Below, piece after piece: positions 11,897 through 24,910 of a stretch of 64,000 nucleotides of DNA. The notes beneath the pieces were generated by a model. That model searched no databases. It was not told where the DNA came from and saw only the letters and a list, made by a program, of their open reading frames with translations. The stretch's first letter is position 1. Each line of letters starts with the position of its first letter. Source of the DNA: Owenia fusiformis (Eukaryota; Annelida; Polychaeta; Sabellida; Oweniidae); NCBI GenBank assembly GCA_903813345.2, contig CAIIXF020000008.1, forward strand, positions 22,738,822 to 22,802,821, read 5' to 3'. The position numbers and the translations under genes are program-made.

Positions 11897-14800
11897 ATGG
11901 TTCAGACAGAAATGGGACTCGTCAAGATTGCAGGGATGCAGTTTGCATCCGGAGGGTGCGCAGGTACATGTACACAATTACAGTAGATGTATTTATTTCC
12001 TATTTAGCAAGAGTCAGAACAATCAGAACTTTATGAGATCTATTATAAACATAAATATGATAAATTTCTTGCATTTAGCATGTACTCTAGGTAATTATTA
12101 CTTTCCCTGGATTTAGGCTTGAGGATACGATTTTACATTTATCGAACTTTATTACCAGCCCTTGAACATGGGCTTTCAACTATGAATTAGTACTGTATTG
12201 AGAAAAATCAAAATGAAGGTGTGATGCATAATATAAAGCAAACATGGTAAATAAAGTGAGCCCCATCGCTGATTGGTCAAAATCGAAATGTCGTGACTGG
12301 CCCTGACTATATTCAAGACAGTGCGAATAAGCTCGGAGTCTGTTTATTTAAGGTAACGCTAAAGTTATTAAACACATTTTTTATAACTATGCATTGGAGT
12401 AACCAAAGCAGTTTGGCCCAGTTTATCTACTCCTGATGTCGTAGACTGGGCAAAAGAAGATCCAATGCAAAAAAGGGTGGATTAAGTTACTCCGGAAAAA
12501 CACACTTGTTTTTCAATGTATAATACATGCTGATGAATGAATAAACATAAAAAAAACACTTACGTGTTTGTTCTTTGTATCAAACTTTGTATTTATTTAT
12601 ATTAGGTTTCCATCGCTGGATGACGAAGAACGAAACGATTAAACGCAGCAAAAAGAAAAATTCTTCTGCAATCTGTTCTTGATCTTTTAGAATATCGGCT
12701 GCATATTTCGTTCAGTACTATATTTGGTCAGTTCAACAAATTGAAAAATCGTATATCATATTTCGTTCAAGTCTAAATACAACACAGATACGTCTGTTTT
12801 ATAATGTAGGCTCCGTTTTGATTCCTGGGAAATGTATTTTCATTCCATGAAAGTTTGGGTCATACTTGTGTTACGTCACATCACGTGACTTTATTCGGTG
12901 CGGAGAACTGACGAAAATATTGACGAAATGTTGTGCCCATTTCAACATCAATAAAACAAACAAAACACCACATTTACGTGTAAGTTATATACTCTTTATT
13001 TCAAATAAATACAGGGTGTTCAAAAAAACGCAACCCAAAGAAATCGCTATATCTTGAAAAATACTGGTTCAATAATGTTCATATTTTCAGGAAATAAAGA
13101 AGAGACTGTGTATGTATTTAGTATGTATAGCTCTTGTAAATGGTTACAGTAGTTTTAAAACATGATACCTTGGATACCTGCTCAAAAGACAGTTGTACTA
13201 GGAGAATACAAAAAACATTTTCAGGGGTGACTGCAAAAGTAAAAACAAAATAATTTCCTAACCATAGTGTTTTGGCTCTTAAAATTTGGCACAAATCATC
13301 TTCATTCACTGTATGGAAAATCTGTAGAGAGAAATCAAAATCACTTCAGGGACTTTACAGTCATGGTCGAAATGCTTTCAAATTGCAGTCAAACACTCTG
13401 GTTCAGGGAGACTTAAGAAGGCATTTTGACCATGACTGTAAAGTCACTGGAGTGATTTTGATGAAACTCCACAAATTCACCACACATTGAATGAGGATAA
13501 TTTGTGCCAAATCTGAAGTGCCAAAACACTATGGTTAGAAAGTTATTTGGTTTTATTGCTGTGGCAGTCACCTCTGACTGCGTTTTCATATTTTCCTAGT
13601 ACAATTGTCATTTGAGCTGGTGCCGAAGGCATCATGTTTTACAACTTACTGACAACAGAAGCTATACATACACAGTCTCTTCTTTGTTTCCTGAAAATAT
13701 CGACATAATTGGATTAGTATTTTCCAAGATATAGTGATTTCTTTGGGTTGCGTTTTTTTGAACACCCTGTACTTGGGTTTACATGGAGCATGTATAATAA
13801 GTGATGATTCAGCGTCATGTTTTTGCGGAGCAAATCCACCCTTTTTTGCATTGGACCTCGCCTGGCCCAAATCTACGAAGTTGGGAGTAGATAACTGGGC
13901 CAGACAGGTTTGGTTAGAATAGGAGGTACATGTACATGGGTCCTTAAATCTAGCATGGAGACAGTGAAGTGAGGATAACTTTTCAAATTTTCAAGGAGTA
14001 GGATTACAATGAAAACACATTCGAAGACTCCAATAAATCATCTTACCTTACCAAGGAACATCAAAGGAGCATGAAAATGTGTGCTTCTTGTATTGTTAAA
14101 GTGTAATAAAGCTCAAACCATTGTGAATTCTAAATATTTCATGTCCACCATTTTGTTTGCTGGGACTACAGTATTTTCTAGTCCAAAGTAATACTCATTT
14201 ATGTATCCATTGTTTATCATTTATAAAGCCTCAATCATGTATCTATCATGATAATTATACGTGGACATGAAATATTTATAAGAAACTATGGTTTGAGATT
14301 TATCATACTCTAACAAAGCAAGAAGTGCACATTTTCATGCTCCTTCGATGTTCCTTGGTAAGGGAAGATGATTTGTGGAAATTTTGGATTCTTGCAAATG
14401 TGTCACTGTTGCAATCCTACTCCTTGAAACTTTCAAAAATTAGCCTCATTTCACGGTCTTCATGCTAGCTTTGGGGACCCATGCACCTCCAATTCATAGT
14501 TATGAAAAATGTGTTTAAATGTGAAGTTTTCTTTGACATATCTCTTTAGTCAGGAAATGCATTCACCAATAAGGAAAACCGATACAAAATTTTGTGACTT
14601 TACCCAAAAAATATGGCTGCCATTTTTTGTACTTTTGATTAACTTTAGCGTTACCTTAACAAAGGAGCATGTAGGTTATCGCAAACAATTTCAAATGATT
14701 CTAACTTGAATTATGAATATTTTCTGATCATGAACGTGGGTGTATCTTTTAGATCCATTCATTATCTTCAAGAAAAGTATATATAATGATAATTTAGTTA

Positions 14801-17800
14801 TCAGACCTAAGTGATATTGAAGGGGCAATGGACCAATCAACATACTTTTTCAAAAATGTTGACCTTATTTTCACCAAAAATGCAACCTATAATTATATTG
14901 TTGAATGCATAATTAGAATGTGCTTTGAGACATGTTCAATTTCCTAAAAGGAAAATTTGATTGCTCCAGGGACTTTAAAGATATTCAATTTGGATGACCA
15001 AAATGAACTGAAACCAATGGATAGCATGAGATTTTTCAATGGAGAAATAACATGGGGAACACTTATCTTAAAGCAATTAAGTTTTTCTTTCAAGAACTAT
15101 TTGATACATCAAAATGAAGAATAGTAATGCATTAAACATAGTAAAAAATGATTGCATTTTTGGTGAAAATGGGGTCAACATCTTCAAAATGGGGTCAAAA
15201 AGTGTGTTGATGGGTTAATTGCTAGTTAAATATCTCCGAGTTTGTTTGACTTTATTATTATTGTGCATAATTTTCTTTGAGATAATGAATTGATCGAAAA
15301 GATAAACTTGTCTTCATTGTCAGAAAATAGTCATAATCCAAGATATAACCTTCTGAAATTGTTTGCGATAACCCACGTGCTCCTTTAATGAACAATAATT
15401 TGCGTGTGTTACACTGTGTATCAAGGTGATGACAGGTTGGAAGCTTGATGAAGCAAGATGATATTTCTGGTTGGGACTTTGGTTATCAGTATAGATTTAT
15501 TTACAAATATTTGCATGGACTAAAATTAATTTCTTGAATAGACCTACATGTATATCATTGATTTCAGATAAGATTATTTTTGTTTGTTACAGGATTTGTT
15601 GAAGTGTGTCTGATGAACCCATTAGATGTTGTGAAGACAAGGTTTCAAATACAACGTGGGCCAGATGATCCAAATCGTTACAAGGGTCTGGTGGACTGTT
15701 TCACACGCATGTACAAGACTGAAGGGTGAGTAAACATGTTTATCCCATTCTTTGATGTGTTTGAGGTATTTAAAGCAGATTTGTAGAGAATTGTATTTTC
15801 ACCAGAAGACAGGATATAGCTTTAAATCGAGGGCTGAGCGGGCAGATATTTTATAAGAGCCAGCGACAGGTACGTCATAATAGTCGTTTGCATGTTGTGT
15901 ATTTTTGTACCATTTGTAGGCATCACGATCGACCTTCATAGATATTTGATTAAATATACTCCTCATTGTCAGGAATCAAAGATTATAATTTTAAGTTAAA
16001 AAAACAAAGTCAGTATTAATATATCAGAATAATCCAAATATCCTGAACCTCATATAGGATAATCTATATATACTTTAGGCTAATATGTAATTATTATATT
16101 CTTTTGTACTCTCAACTTTTTTGAAAATCTGATTTCAAGGTAGGGAAGATTTTCAATAAAGCCCCATGCTATAAAATCATTGAAATGTAAAATATGCACC
16201 TTTTGGTGCTATATTGTGATCAGTTTGCCATACTAAAATCTTGTCTGTAAAGTCTTGTCCATGCGTTTCCAAGGCAAATGTTTGATAGATTCATTTCAGA
16301 TTTTCAGGGATGTTTCTTTGTATGAGAATTTTTAGAGGTGTTTCTTTGTATAGAAATCAAGACCTAATTAATTTTGGGGCATCTTGGGTATTTCCATTGT
16401 AAAACCTTGCCTCAGAAGTCAAACTCACATTTCTAGGTGAATTGTTTGACGGATTGATTCCAAATTCCCAAAATTACAAATCAAGGACTGATTTGTTTTT
16501 AGACATTCTGGGTTCATATTAAGGCAGTCAATTTTGGATTCTCCATTCTAAAATCTTGTCTGTTAAGTCTTGTCTTGTCTTGTTCAATGGATTCATTTCA
16601 AATTTTCAGGGACATTTCTTCGTAGTTTCTGTGTATTCTGGATAAATATTAAGGTGGCCATTTTAGATTTTTCCCTTCCAGGTGAACTGTTTAACTTGTG
16701 GCATTTATATTTGCTACTTTGATTTTGATGCATTCCAGAGCATTGTCATTCTACAAGGGTATCTTGCCACCAATCCTAGCAGAGACTCCCAAAAGAGCTA
16801 CAAAGTTCTTCTGCTTTGAACAATACAAATCCCTCTTTGCATTTGCACCAGTTCCTGTGGTGAGTACATAATATACATTGTATAAAAAACTGTAAATTCG
16901 AAAACCTCTGTAATTGGAACATCTCTAGATTGGAATACAGTATTTAACTTTAACAGGTTTCATTGTACCAATGAGTGATATGTCTTTAATTCAAATAAGA
17001 TTGTCAATGAAACTACAAATTTAAAATCTTGGAGAGTTGTTTTCTTGTTTTGCCTCTTCCCATCTTTCTGGCTAGCCCTTTCCTTATAGTTATTCCCAGG
17101 GTTAGCCCCCCCCCTTCATATCATTCACAAGATTAGCCCCCCCTCCCTTCATATCATTCACAAGATTAGCCCCTCCTCCCTTCATATCATTCACAAGATT
17201 AGCCCCTCCTTCATTTCATACTCCTAATACAATTGACATTGCAGATGCTGTCCATGGCAGGGTTGTTCTCTGGATTGACAGAGGCTATAGTCATTAATCC
17301 ATTTGAAGTTGTCAAAGTCAAACTTCAGGCTGAAAGGTCAACATTTGCTGAAGTGAGTAGAACTATTAAGAAGCATTATAAGTGAATCTAATAACCTTAC
17401 AGTAGATAAGCCACAAAGAATTTAATGAGTTTTTGGAAATGGTCTGACCATGATGTACAATCAGGATATTATATCAGGATTTTAGCATTCTATAATAAAA
17501 GCTGCTGATTGTGCTCATTCAGTTGCTTCAAATGATGAACTTTTTGTAAATGCTTTTCAGCAAAAGTCAGCATTTGCCACAGCCAGGCAGATTGTGACTG
17601 TCCATGGATATGGTGCTCATGGTTTATCTAAAGGTCTTACCTCAACATTAGGAAGACATGGCATCTGGAACATGTTTTACTTTGGGTTCTATCACAATGT
17701 CAAGGAACTTATTCCAGTACCAGAGGTGGGTGTTAATTCTGTTCTGCTGTGATGATCTCCCAAGCATTGAAACAACTGAGTGCCACAGACATATGAGAAT

Positions 17801-18955
17801 TGGGACACTGCCTTGTATGACGTGTTAGACTTCATTTGTATCCAGATATTTGAAAATTTGGAAAAGTGTTTAGATTTGACCAGTTTTTGGAGATTTCATA
17901 ATTAGCATCAGTATTTTGCACTGTACTGTATACAAAAAGAAGTTTGATATTCCCATTTTCTGCTTTATTTAAGTTTGAATAAAATTCAATTTTGTTTATG
18001 TTGAACAACTTATTATGAAAATCTTATATTGGTAAAACAAGATAAATATGTATTTTTTTAAATTTTTCTTTCTAGGATCCAAAGTATGATCTAGCAAGGA
18101 GATTTCTTATTGGTCTAGCTGCTGGGTCCCTTGCTTCAGTCATGAACATTCCATTTGATGTTGCCAAGAGTCGTATACAGGGCCCCCAACCCGTACCAGG
18201 GCAAATCAAATATAGATACTGCTTCAAGACTATTGCTATGATATACAGAGAAGAGGGGTAAGAAATAAATCTACTGGCGATCATCTCTGATTCTATTTTG
18301 CCATACTAAGGATTTGGTTTATTTTGAATTCTTGCAACTTGGAAATTAGATTATTAAAAATTTACTATACATGTATTTTGTATTATTAATAATTTTTGAT
18401 AATTTTTGTTTAATTCAGATTACAATTTCTGCATGATTTAGGTTACAATGCCCTTTAATGATGTTTATTTGTGATGTTTATTTACAGATTCCTTGCTCTA
18501 TATAAAGGGCTGCTGCCAAAGTTATTGAGATTGGGACCAGGTAACAAAAATCATGCATTGTTGATCTAAAAGATGCAGTCTCCCCCTTAATTTTTCAAAT
18601 GACAACCATCTTTCACTCACCGAATGAGTTTCCTAGTAATATTTTGAGGAAATAATGACCATGATTTTGTTTGTTGGACATAGCCAAATGCGGAAATAGA
18701 ATATCTGAGGTGAAAATGTTCAGAACAAAACAACATTATTGTGAGACCGCATTGTTCTGGATTTTTAAGAAATACAAATTCTCAGGGAATATTAATATTT
18801 CTATTGACCACATAGCTTTATGGCATTCCAAAATGTGATTCTAATGAATTAAGTCATGCTAGAAAGACTCATTATGATCTTTATTTTCAGGTGGTGCTAT
18901 TATGCTCATAGTCTACGAAAATGTTTTTGAATTTATGAAGAAAAACTTTGGCTGA
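11897..18955 (+). CDS. SLC25A21: SLC25A21, mitochondrial 2-oxodicarboxylate carrier, 8 coding exons
   Basis: Coding exons are 11897-11963, 15593-15725, 16739-16859, 17245-17352, 17561-17725, 18076-18257, 18488-18540 and 18891-18955. Every junction has GT/AG and keeps frame, giving 297 residues; the human carrier has 299. The protein shows the threefold mitochondrial-carrier pattern, with P-x-[DE]-x-x-[KR] signatures PLDVVK (32-37), PFEVVK (126-131) and PFDVAK (224-229). Family-specific stretches are GILPPILAETPKRA, GLTEAIVINPFEVVKVKLQA and SRIQGPQPVPGQIKYRYCF. Members carry 2-oxoadipate and 2-oxoglutarate across the inner mitochondrial membrane, serving lysine and tryptophan breakdown. The ATG was chosen as the first in-frame one before the conserved ASGGCAGF motif. 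Intron 1 (3.6 kb) holds several foldback elements; introns 2 and 3 hold tandem repeats. No disabling change was seen. Confidence 0.96.
12395..12540 (-). repeat. dispersed repeat with TGGGCCAG inverted core, copy 1
   Basis: TTTGGCCCAGTTTATCTACTC, CAATGCAAAAAAGGGTGGAT and TTACTCCGGAAAAACACAC correspond, inverted, to copies at about 13805-13920 and 58190-58310. Its function is unknown. Confidence 0.65.
13012..13769. mobile_element. 758-bp mariner-type foldback MITE (CAGGGTGTTC ends)
   Basis: CAGGGTGTTCAAAAAAACGC at the left and its inverted form at the right are flanked by TA (13010-13011 and 13770-13771). The whole element is nearly one long inverted repeat; internal blocks such as CACTATGGTTAGAAAG also recur inverted. 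TA duplication and CAGGGTG ends are typical of Tc1/mariner MITEs. It sits in SLC25A21 intron 1. No transposase remains. Confidence 0.8.
13805..13921 (+). repeat. dispersed TGGGCCAG repeat, copy 2
   Basis: It shares TTTTTTGCATTGGAC, TCTACGA.GT.GGGAGTAG, ATAACTGGGCCAGAC and GGTTTGGTTA with copies near 12395 (inverted) and 58190 (same strand). It lies directly between two foldback elements. Confidence 0.7.
13922..14491. mobile_element. 570-bp foldback element (GGTCCTTAAATCTAGC arms)
   Basis: The left arm runs to about 14180 and the right arm is its reverse complement, beginning near 14260. Matching landmarks are AAGGAGTAGGATT, ACCAAGGAACATC, GGAGCATGAAAATG and GACATGAAATATTTA. The ends read GGAGGTACATG and GGAGGTGCATG. 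There is no coding content and no clear target duplication. Confidence 0.75.
14655..15392. mobile_element. ~0.74-kb foldback element (AAAGGAGCATG ends)
   Basis: AAAGGAGCATGTAGG and TTATCGCAAACAATTTCA at the left recur inverted at the right (AAATTGTTTGCGATAACC, GTGCTCCTTT). Inner blocks around GTTGACC are also inverted, so most of it can fold back. TTAA is adjacent on both sides, but with slightly different offsets. A piece related to 14985-15090 recurs at 36174-36290. Confidence 0.7.
16190..16685. repeat. tandem array of ~165-bp units in SLC25A21 intron 2
   Basis: Repeats carry AAAATCTTGTCTGTAAAGTC, ATTTCAAATTTTCAGGGA and CATTCTGGGT.AATATTAAGG, ending in CATTTTGGATTTTCC-like blocks. This is the reverse complement of the 8.0-8.9 kb unit and matches the 43.2-43.6 kb array. 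Confidence 0.75.
17103..17212. repeat. minisatellite, ~33-37-bp unit, in SLC25A21 intron 3
   Basis: CTTCATATCATTCACAAGATT followed by AGCCCC and a variable run of C/T occurs three times, plus partial copies. The length of the C run varies between copies. Confidence 0.85.
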
Positions 18956-19188
18956 TTCCATGCGGTAAGAACAGTGCTTAGTGTCTTAACCTATACTAGT
19001 CAATTTGAGAACATATAGATGGGTGAAGGTATTTTACACATGCAGTATTTTCATTTGCCAAAGAGTCGATTCTCATTTAGTCTGGAAATATTATAGTTCA
19101 GTGTTTAAAGTAAAACCTGTGTCAGTGTTCCACTCTCAGCTGTATATTGATTGATTTGTCCATGTAGTTTCACTTTTACCATTGATTT

Positions 19189-19194
19189 AATAAA
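19189..19194 (+). terminator. candidate poly(A) signal of SLC25A21
   Basis: AATAAA lies about 235 bases after the SLC25A21 stop. Further AATAAA hexamers near 19953 and 22610 leave a longer 3' UTR possible. Confidence 0.4.
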
Positions 19195-21493
19195 AGAAAG
19201 TATGTAACATACATGTATAGATGATTTTCACCATCTGCCATTTGCAAGAGAAATGTGAGGGACTTGTGTGTATTTTTGCAATGCTTATCCCATATTGATA
19301 TTAAAAGAAGAACTTGTAAGAGGGCTGGGGAAGATATCTATGAAATATTTTTTGAAAGTTCAATTTAATGAAGACTCATTGAAATTCCAATACTTCCCCT
19401 GACATACATTCTCAAAATGAAATTAGAAACATTGGTATTAGACTCAACCCTAAAGATACACAAGCCTGGTAGCTCATGTAGTTGGCCTTTTTGATATGAT
19501 AAAGATATAACATGATGATTTATTGTAAGATGTTATCATTTTTTAAGAGAACTACTTGTTTTCTTTTGAATATTCAAGGTCTATTAAAGGGGTATAACCT
19601 CTATTGCCTGACAAAAAAACTACAAACCAAACAAATGTCCTAGTGTATCTTGTATATATATTTTTTATTTTAGTAATTTACATATGGTTGTGATGTCTAC
19701 ATATGTATTAATCTGGCCAAAATGACTTCATGCTTTGAAAGCCCAACATTGCTGTTGATAGCTCAAAACCTTTTTTGCATGTTATCACCTGTTGCATGAC
19801 ACTCACAGAGCAATTGATGCTTAAGTGAAAATAATAGACATATGATTTGATTGGGGCAAATGTACAAATATTTTGACCATTGGGACAACTTTTTTTTAGT
19901 TTATATTTGATTTAGAACTTATAATCGTATTCATAAAAATATTATTTTTATGAAATAAATGTAAAAATGTTTGAATTGAGAGCCATCTATATAACATTTT
20001 CACAGCTATTCTGTTGGCCAGAATAACAGAAGATGAATATCTCAACATTAATGAATAATGAGTCATTTTACATATCTAAGAGGCAATACAGTGCCAGTAT
20101 TATTATGAGTATGACATAATTATGTATTTACAGCTACCCAGCTACCCATGTATGAGTACTGTATATACAGTATACAGTGCATTTACATACGGACATATAT
20201 ATCATCTGAAAGCTCAATGTTTCCAAGTTAGAATAAGATTTGCTTGATTTACTTTGAAAATTAGTTTTTATTTGTTTTTTTTGTCATCATAGATCTATCC
20301 AAATTATCATAACTTCTTTCATGCGGGAAAAGGTGTCAGTCAGTGTTATTGGAAATTATTATTTTGTTTAATCAATTCTATTTCATAATCTACCCTGAGT
20401 GTGATCAGAGCTTTGTGCATTAGACTCTGAATATGAGAAATGAACACACAGTTGTGAACTTGTGATGCTGATATTAATGACCCCAAAGTAGCTGTAATGG
20501 GCTGTCCTGCTATTTTGATTGGTTAGCTGCATTTTTATCAACCAAATTCTCAGCATTCTGATTGGTCAAGGTTGGATCAAAGAATAAAAATGTCAATTTT
20601 TTGGCCACAAGTCAGTCAATTGACTAATCTTTATTGTGATAGTATTAAATAGTTAATAGGATGTGTAAGGGTGAATTATTGGCTGTTGAAAAGGGATGTG
20701 GACAGTGTTATCAAGAAACATGCTGTAAAGTATCCTCATGCATGGGGTACTATAAGTTAGTTAGGTGCTAAATTTTAAGAGTTATACAGTTTTGCATAAT
20801 ATAGTATCAATTATTTTGTCCTTTTTAGCTGAGCTATTGTATTCCCATACATCCAAACAGTTGATATATTTAAGTTAAAATACTTAACTAGCATTACTTA
20901 AACTATTCAGGATTCACATTTTAGCCACGGGTACAAAAGTATTGCATCGGGTTGCTTCAAAAGTTACCGGTACCTCAAGACTTAAAGCTTGTAATTATAA
21001 CTTAACAATCGTTTTTCTAGAATTTGAGTAAAATTCCAAAATGGTTGTCTTTCATTGAAATAACCTCATCAAGTGAGAGTTGGGACAAGTACCCATGGCA
21101 CTATTCTTAATGCACATTTCCTATGAACGCACAAATCATGTAACAATTAATATGCACTCTATTATGTACACATTTTTTTATAAATAATTGTGTCTTTTTG
21201 TTATTATTTTTCACAAAAATTGTAATGAAAGTGCCTTTTAAAGATAAGAAATGCCATATTTTCATGCTGATCTCAGGGAATTTAAATTGCCTTGTAATGT
21301 ATGCAGCTTACATGGGTGTAACCAAGTTTTTGGGTCCATGCCAATATTTGTTGCCCTAAAGATGTTACATTGACCCCCTTCTACCACTTCGAAATGTCAT
21401 CCAGTAGCTAGCACATTTTAGAATTAAAAAGACTTTATTTTTAGTTCTGTAAGCTAACAATATGTAGCTTTACCATCTCCTTAAATGTAATTA
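19195..21493. other. 3' flank of SLC25A21, no gene recognised
   Basis: AT-rich sequence without a convincing exon or conserved protein segment. It may include an extended 3' UTR. A short self-complementary patch, GTACTGTATATACAGTATAC, lies near 20157. Confidence 0.5.
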
Positions 21494-22105
21494 TGTCACC
21501 ACCAAGAAGTGGTGACATATCGTTATGGTCTCCGTTTTTTTTGTGGCGGCGGTTGGCATCTGTAACAAATTCTTAAAAGTTCCAATATCTTAACAAATAC
21601 TGTTTAGACTAACTTCAATTTATTTCCAAATCATCTACAAGTTTTCAGAAGTTCAAATCCGACATTAGATTCAAGATTTGACCTTCAATGACCTTTTAAG
21701 GTCAAAAAAGGTCAAAAAGGGTTTTTTCAACCTGCTTAATTTTTTTTTCAAAATCATCTTCAAGTTCTTAAAGGTTCAAATCTGACTATAGATTTGACCT
21801 TCAATGACATTCTCAAGGTCAAAATGATTTTACCTTCAATGACTTTATCAAGATTAAAAAGGTCTTTTTTCAACTTGCTTCAAATTGACCAATTTTTCCA
21901 AAATCATAGATACAAGTTCTCAGAAGTTCAAATCTGGCTTTAGATTTAAGATTTCACCTTCAACGACCTTCTCGGAGTCAAAAAACTTGCTTCAAATTGA
22001 CCAATTTTTTTCAAAATCATCTACAGAGTTCTCAGAAATTCAAATCTGACTTAAGATTGAACTAATAATATTGTGAGCAACTAGGTGGTGACATTTTGTC
22101 ATGTT
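21494..22105. repeat. dispersed GTGGTGACAT repeat with internal tandem units
   Basis: It begins near AAGTGGTGACATATCG and ends near AGGTGGTGACATTTTG. Inside, a ~120-bp unit with AAATCATCT.CAAGTTCTCA, AGTTCAAATCTGAC and TTAGATT.GACCTTCAATGA is repeated about four times. There is no coding potential. Confidence 0.65.
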
Positions 22106-23239
22106 AATGCCTTGTTAATTGTAATATTTGTGGGTACAGGTATTGTCCATCAAATAGGGAGAATATTGAAACATTAGAGAGCTAATAATCATGAAATCAC
22201 AAAAAATATTCCCAGGGAAGGATCCGTGTAATTAAAAAATTACATCAAAGATGAAGGCTATATTTTTGATACAACTTAATGTTTACAGTAGGCCTATGTT
22301 TCTTTATTTCCACCTTGATAGATGAATACTATATTTAAAAATAAAGCTGTTAGAGTAGGTGGTAGTTTTAGAAATTCAGTGACATAAACTGAGATAAAAG
22401 TATCAAACTATTATGACATGGAGAAAACATGTTTGTAATTTCTGAATTACTAGAATTTGCTTGGAAATTGTAATACATTGCTCAAATTGCTAATGTTGAG
22501 TAGCTTATGCAAACACCAATGATTAACAAACGCTGCTTTATATGATGTGATTTACTGCAAAGATGTTTACACGCAGACTTGTTTTTCAAATATCTCACAT
22601 TATTATGCAAAATAAATTTTATTATCGAGACTGGTATATGACATTGTTGTTATTATTGTTATATTATGTGGAGGCATAATACCTTAATTAAGTACAGGAA
22701 CTCCCAAGTGCCAAAAGAAACCTGGATACAGGATTCATTCTGTATTCAATATATTTTGCGTGTATACTTGTACGAATATACAGGGTGGGTAAAAAATGAT
22801 ATAGACCTTTTTGAAAATGCATGGATTTCAGTAAACTTTTGGCAGGATATGCATAAATCAATTTTACAAATGTTCCTAAAGTGGGATTAATAAATCTGTA
22901 TGGATTTTTGAAAATTGAAGGTAAACATACACTAGGGGTCCGTATGAAAATTTACAGACTTCAGGATGAATAAGTTAGTAAGATGAAGAAAAACTGATTC
23001 ACCATCAAGAGGAAACAGTGATTTGGCAAAATCTGTCTTCACAGTGAACGCTATTCTGAGATCTTATTTGTGGCAAGAAAGATCTCCATGGTGCTTGATT
23101 GAGCTCACACATTAATAACCTGTTGCTTCATTGTCCTTGAAGACTCAGATTAATACTAAATAAGAACATCATTTTTCATTCAGACTTTCGCCTACCAGTT
23201 CCGTTTTTCTTTATAAAGTTGTCAGGATCAAAATTTAAG
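22106..23239. other. intergenic; one orphan mariner-type end
   Basis: A single CAGGGTGGGTAAAAAATG next to TA starts at 22781 and resembles mariner-type termini elsewhere in the window. I found no inverted partner, so it is probably a truncated relic. Nothing else was recognised. Confidence 0.5.
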
Positions 23240-23430
23240 CACACCATTGGAACGCTATTTTTGTCATATTGAATGTAGTTTTTACCAGATTGACGTTTAA
23301 CAACTGAGAAATTTGATTACGTAAATTAATATTTTAAAAGATGACGAAGTGATTTTAAAGACCGACAATGTTAGTCTGTAATTTTCATACTGAACATAAT
23401 GTAATGTTAAGTTTTCTCATTCGTAAGTTT
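23240..23430 (+). repeat. diverged relative of the 49.4-50.4 kb MITE
   Basis: CATATTGAATG.AGTTTTTA, GACGTTTAA.AACTGAGAAAT, ATTACGT, GATAACGAC/GATGACGA and TTTTCATACTG.ACATAATG occur in the same order as at 49665-49855. The GGGTTTA/GACCG termini were not located here, so the boundaries are approximate. Confidence 0.55.
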
Positions 23431-24910
23431 TCTTTTTCGTAAACCCACAATAACGAGAAAGATAATATTTTCTGATTTGATCAGGCTTAATATTTGGAGA
23501 TATAAGGTATTTAGTTTTCGAGGTGATAAACGTTTGATCATTTGCTATCACGACTTGATGACTAGTGCCTATTCGATGCAAACTTTTTCGCGTGCCTTGT
23601 TTTTATGTTTCAACCATTTTTTGTTGTTTAAAAATTGGATCAAGTTAATCTTATCGCAGGTCCGTTAGTCCCCCGGGGATAGACCTTAACCTGCTCCAAG
23701 AAAAATAAAGTGTCGTTGTCTGGTACTCCGCCACAAAAAATGAAGATACCGTTTCAAAGTCGTGCATAGCCCCATGTTAGTCAATACACCCTTGCCCAAA
23801 TCCTCATTTTCTAAGCAAAAGCCCCGTTACCGGATAAATGTAACATATTCCAATATAGAGCATATATGTAGGAACATTATTCAGCGGTTCGTTTTTGTGG
23901 CGGACATCTAGAGCTCTTAGAAAAATCAGATCAGGGACTATGACTGGATAATTATTAATTGTGTTGTTTTCTACAGCCAGAGGTTACTGTTGTAATTATA
24001 AATAACTACTAAAACATCAACAAAAACTTCACTTGGTAGCAAAACCTAAATATTTCAAAACCTCATATTTTGAATATAACAAAAACAATGTGTTCTGTGT
24101 TTTGAATTATGGCATTGCATTTTTTAATTCTCCTGTCTCCTGTAGCGTGCCCGATTGAGCACCGAGGTATTACGAAAACAGTTGTTATTAGATCCATCGG
24201 AAAACCAATCGAGAGGGGGACAGTAATGACTGGAGGTGATGTACAAGTTCTCTTAAAACGTATATAGTGCTCTACATGCTGTATATATTTATCTATCGGA
24301 ACTTTTTCTTGGGAAATCAAGCGGTTTTGCTTTTATTACATTTGTTTTGCAAGGCAAACATATTAACGAATAGTTTAAGTTACAAAAATTTATTTTTTGT
24401 ATAATTGGTACAAATGTTAAGCTAGTGAATAAAAATCAATGAAACATAGTAATACATCAAATGTATACAATAGATAATGACTTATGGAAGAATAAAGCCA
24501 TCATCAAATCTGAGATTGTCATTAATAGCTTCATAAAAACATTCCACGCATCAGTAACTCTTGCACAATACGAGACAGTTAATATACAGATAAATAAAAT
24601 TTATGCAGCATTTTTTGATTAATTGTGCAAATAAAAATGCCAACAACCCTGATAATAATGTCATCTGATTGTGTTATGCAAGATTTGCGTATCGGAATAA
24701 AAAGTAAAATATCCAAGAAAGTGTGCATTCTATAATCAAACTAAACCATGTTTTCAGCACCACCGTATGCATACATGGAACAGGGTGATAGTGGACCATA
24801 CGGAATCTCAGTTAGGCATAATAATGGATTTCTTGTGCATTGCGAATATCAATTATGATTAATTGTCCGAATTGGATTTCCTTGAGGTTAAATGTTTTTT
24901 TTTGGTTTTG
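23431..24910. other. 3' flank of the HSD3B-like gene, no gene recognised
   Basis: No conserved protein segment is seen. Minus-strand AATAAA hexamers at 24389-24394 and 24332-24337 could end the HSD3B-like transcript, giving a 3' UTR of about 520-580 bases. Confidence 0.45.

Noticed and set aside
22781-22800. Complete mariner-type element
   Set aside because: Only one CAGGGTGGG end was found; no inverted partner within reach.
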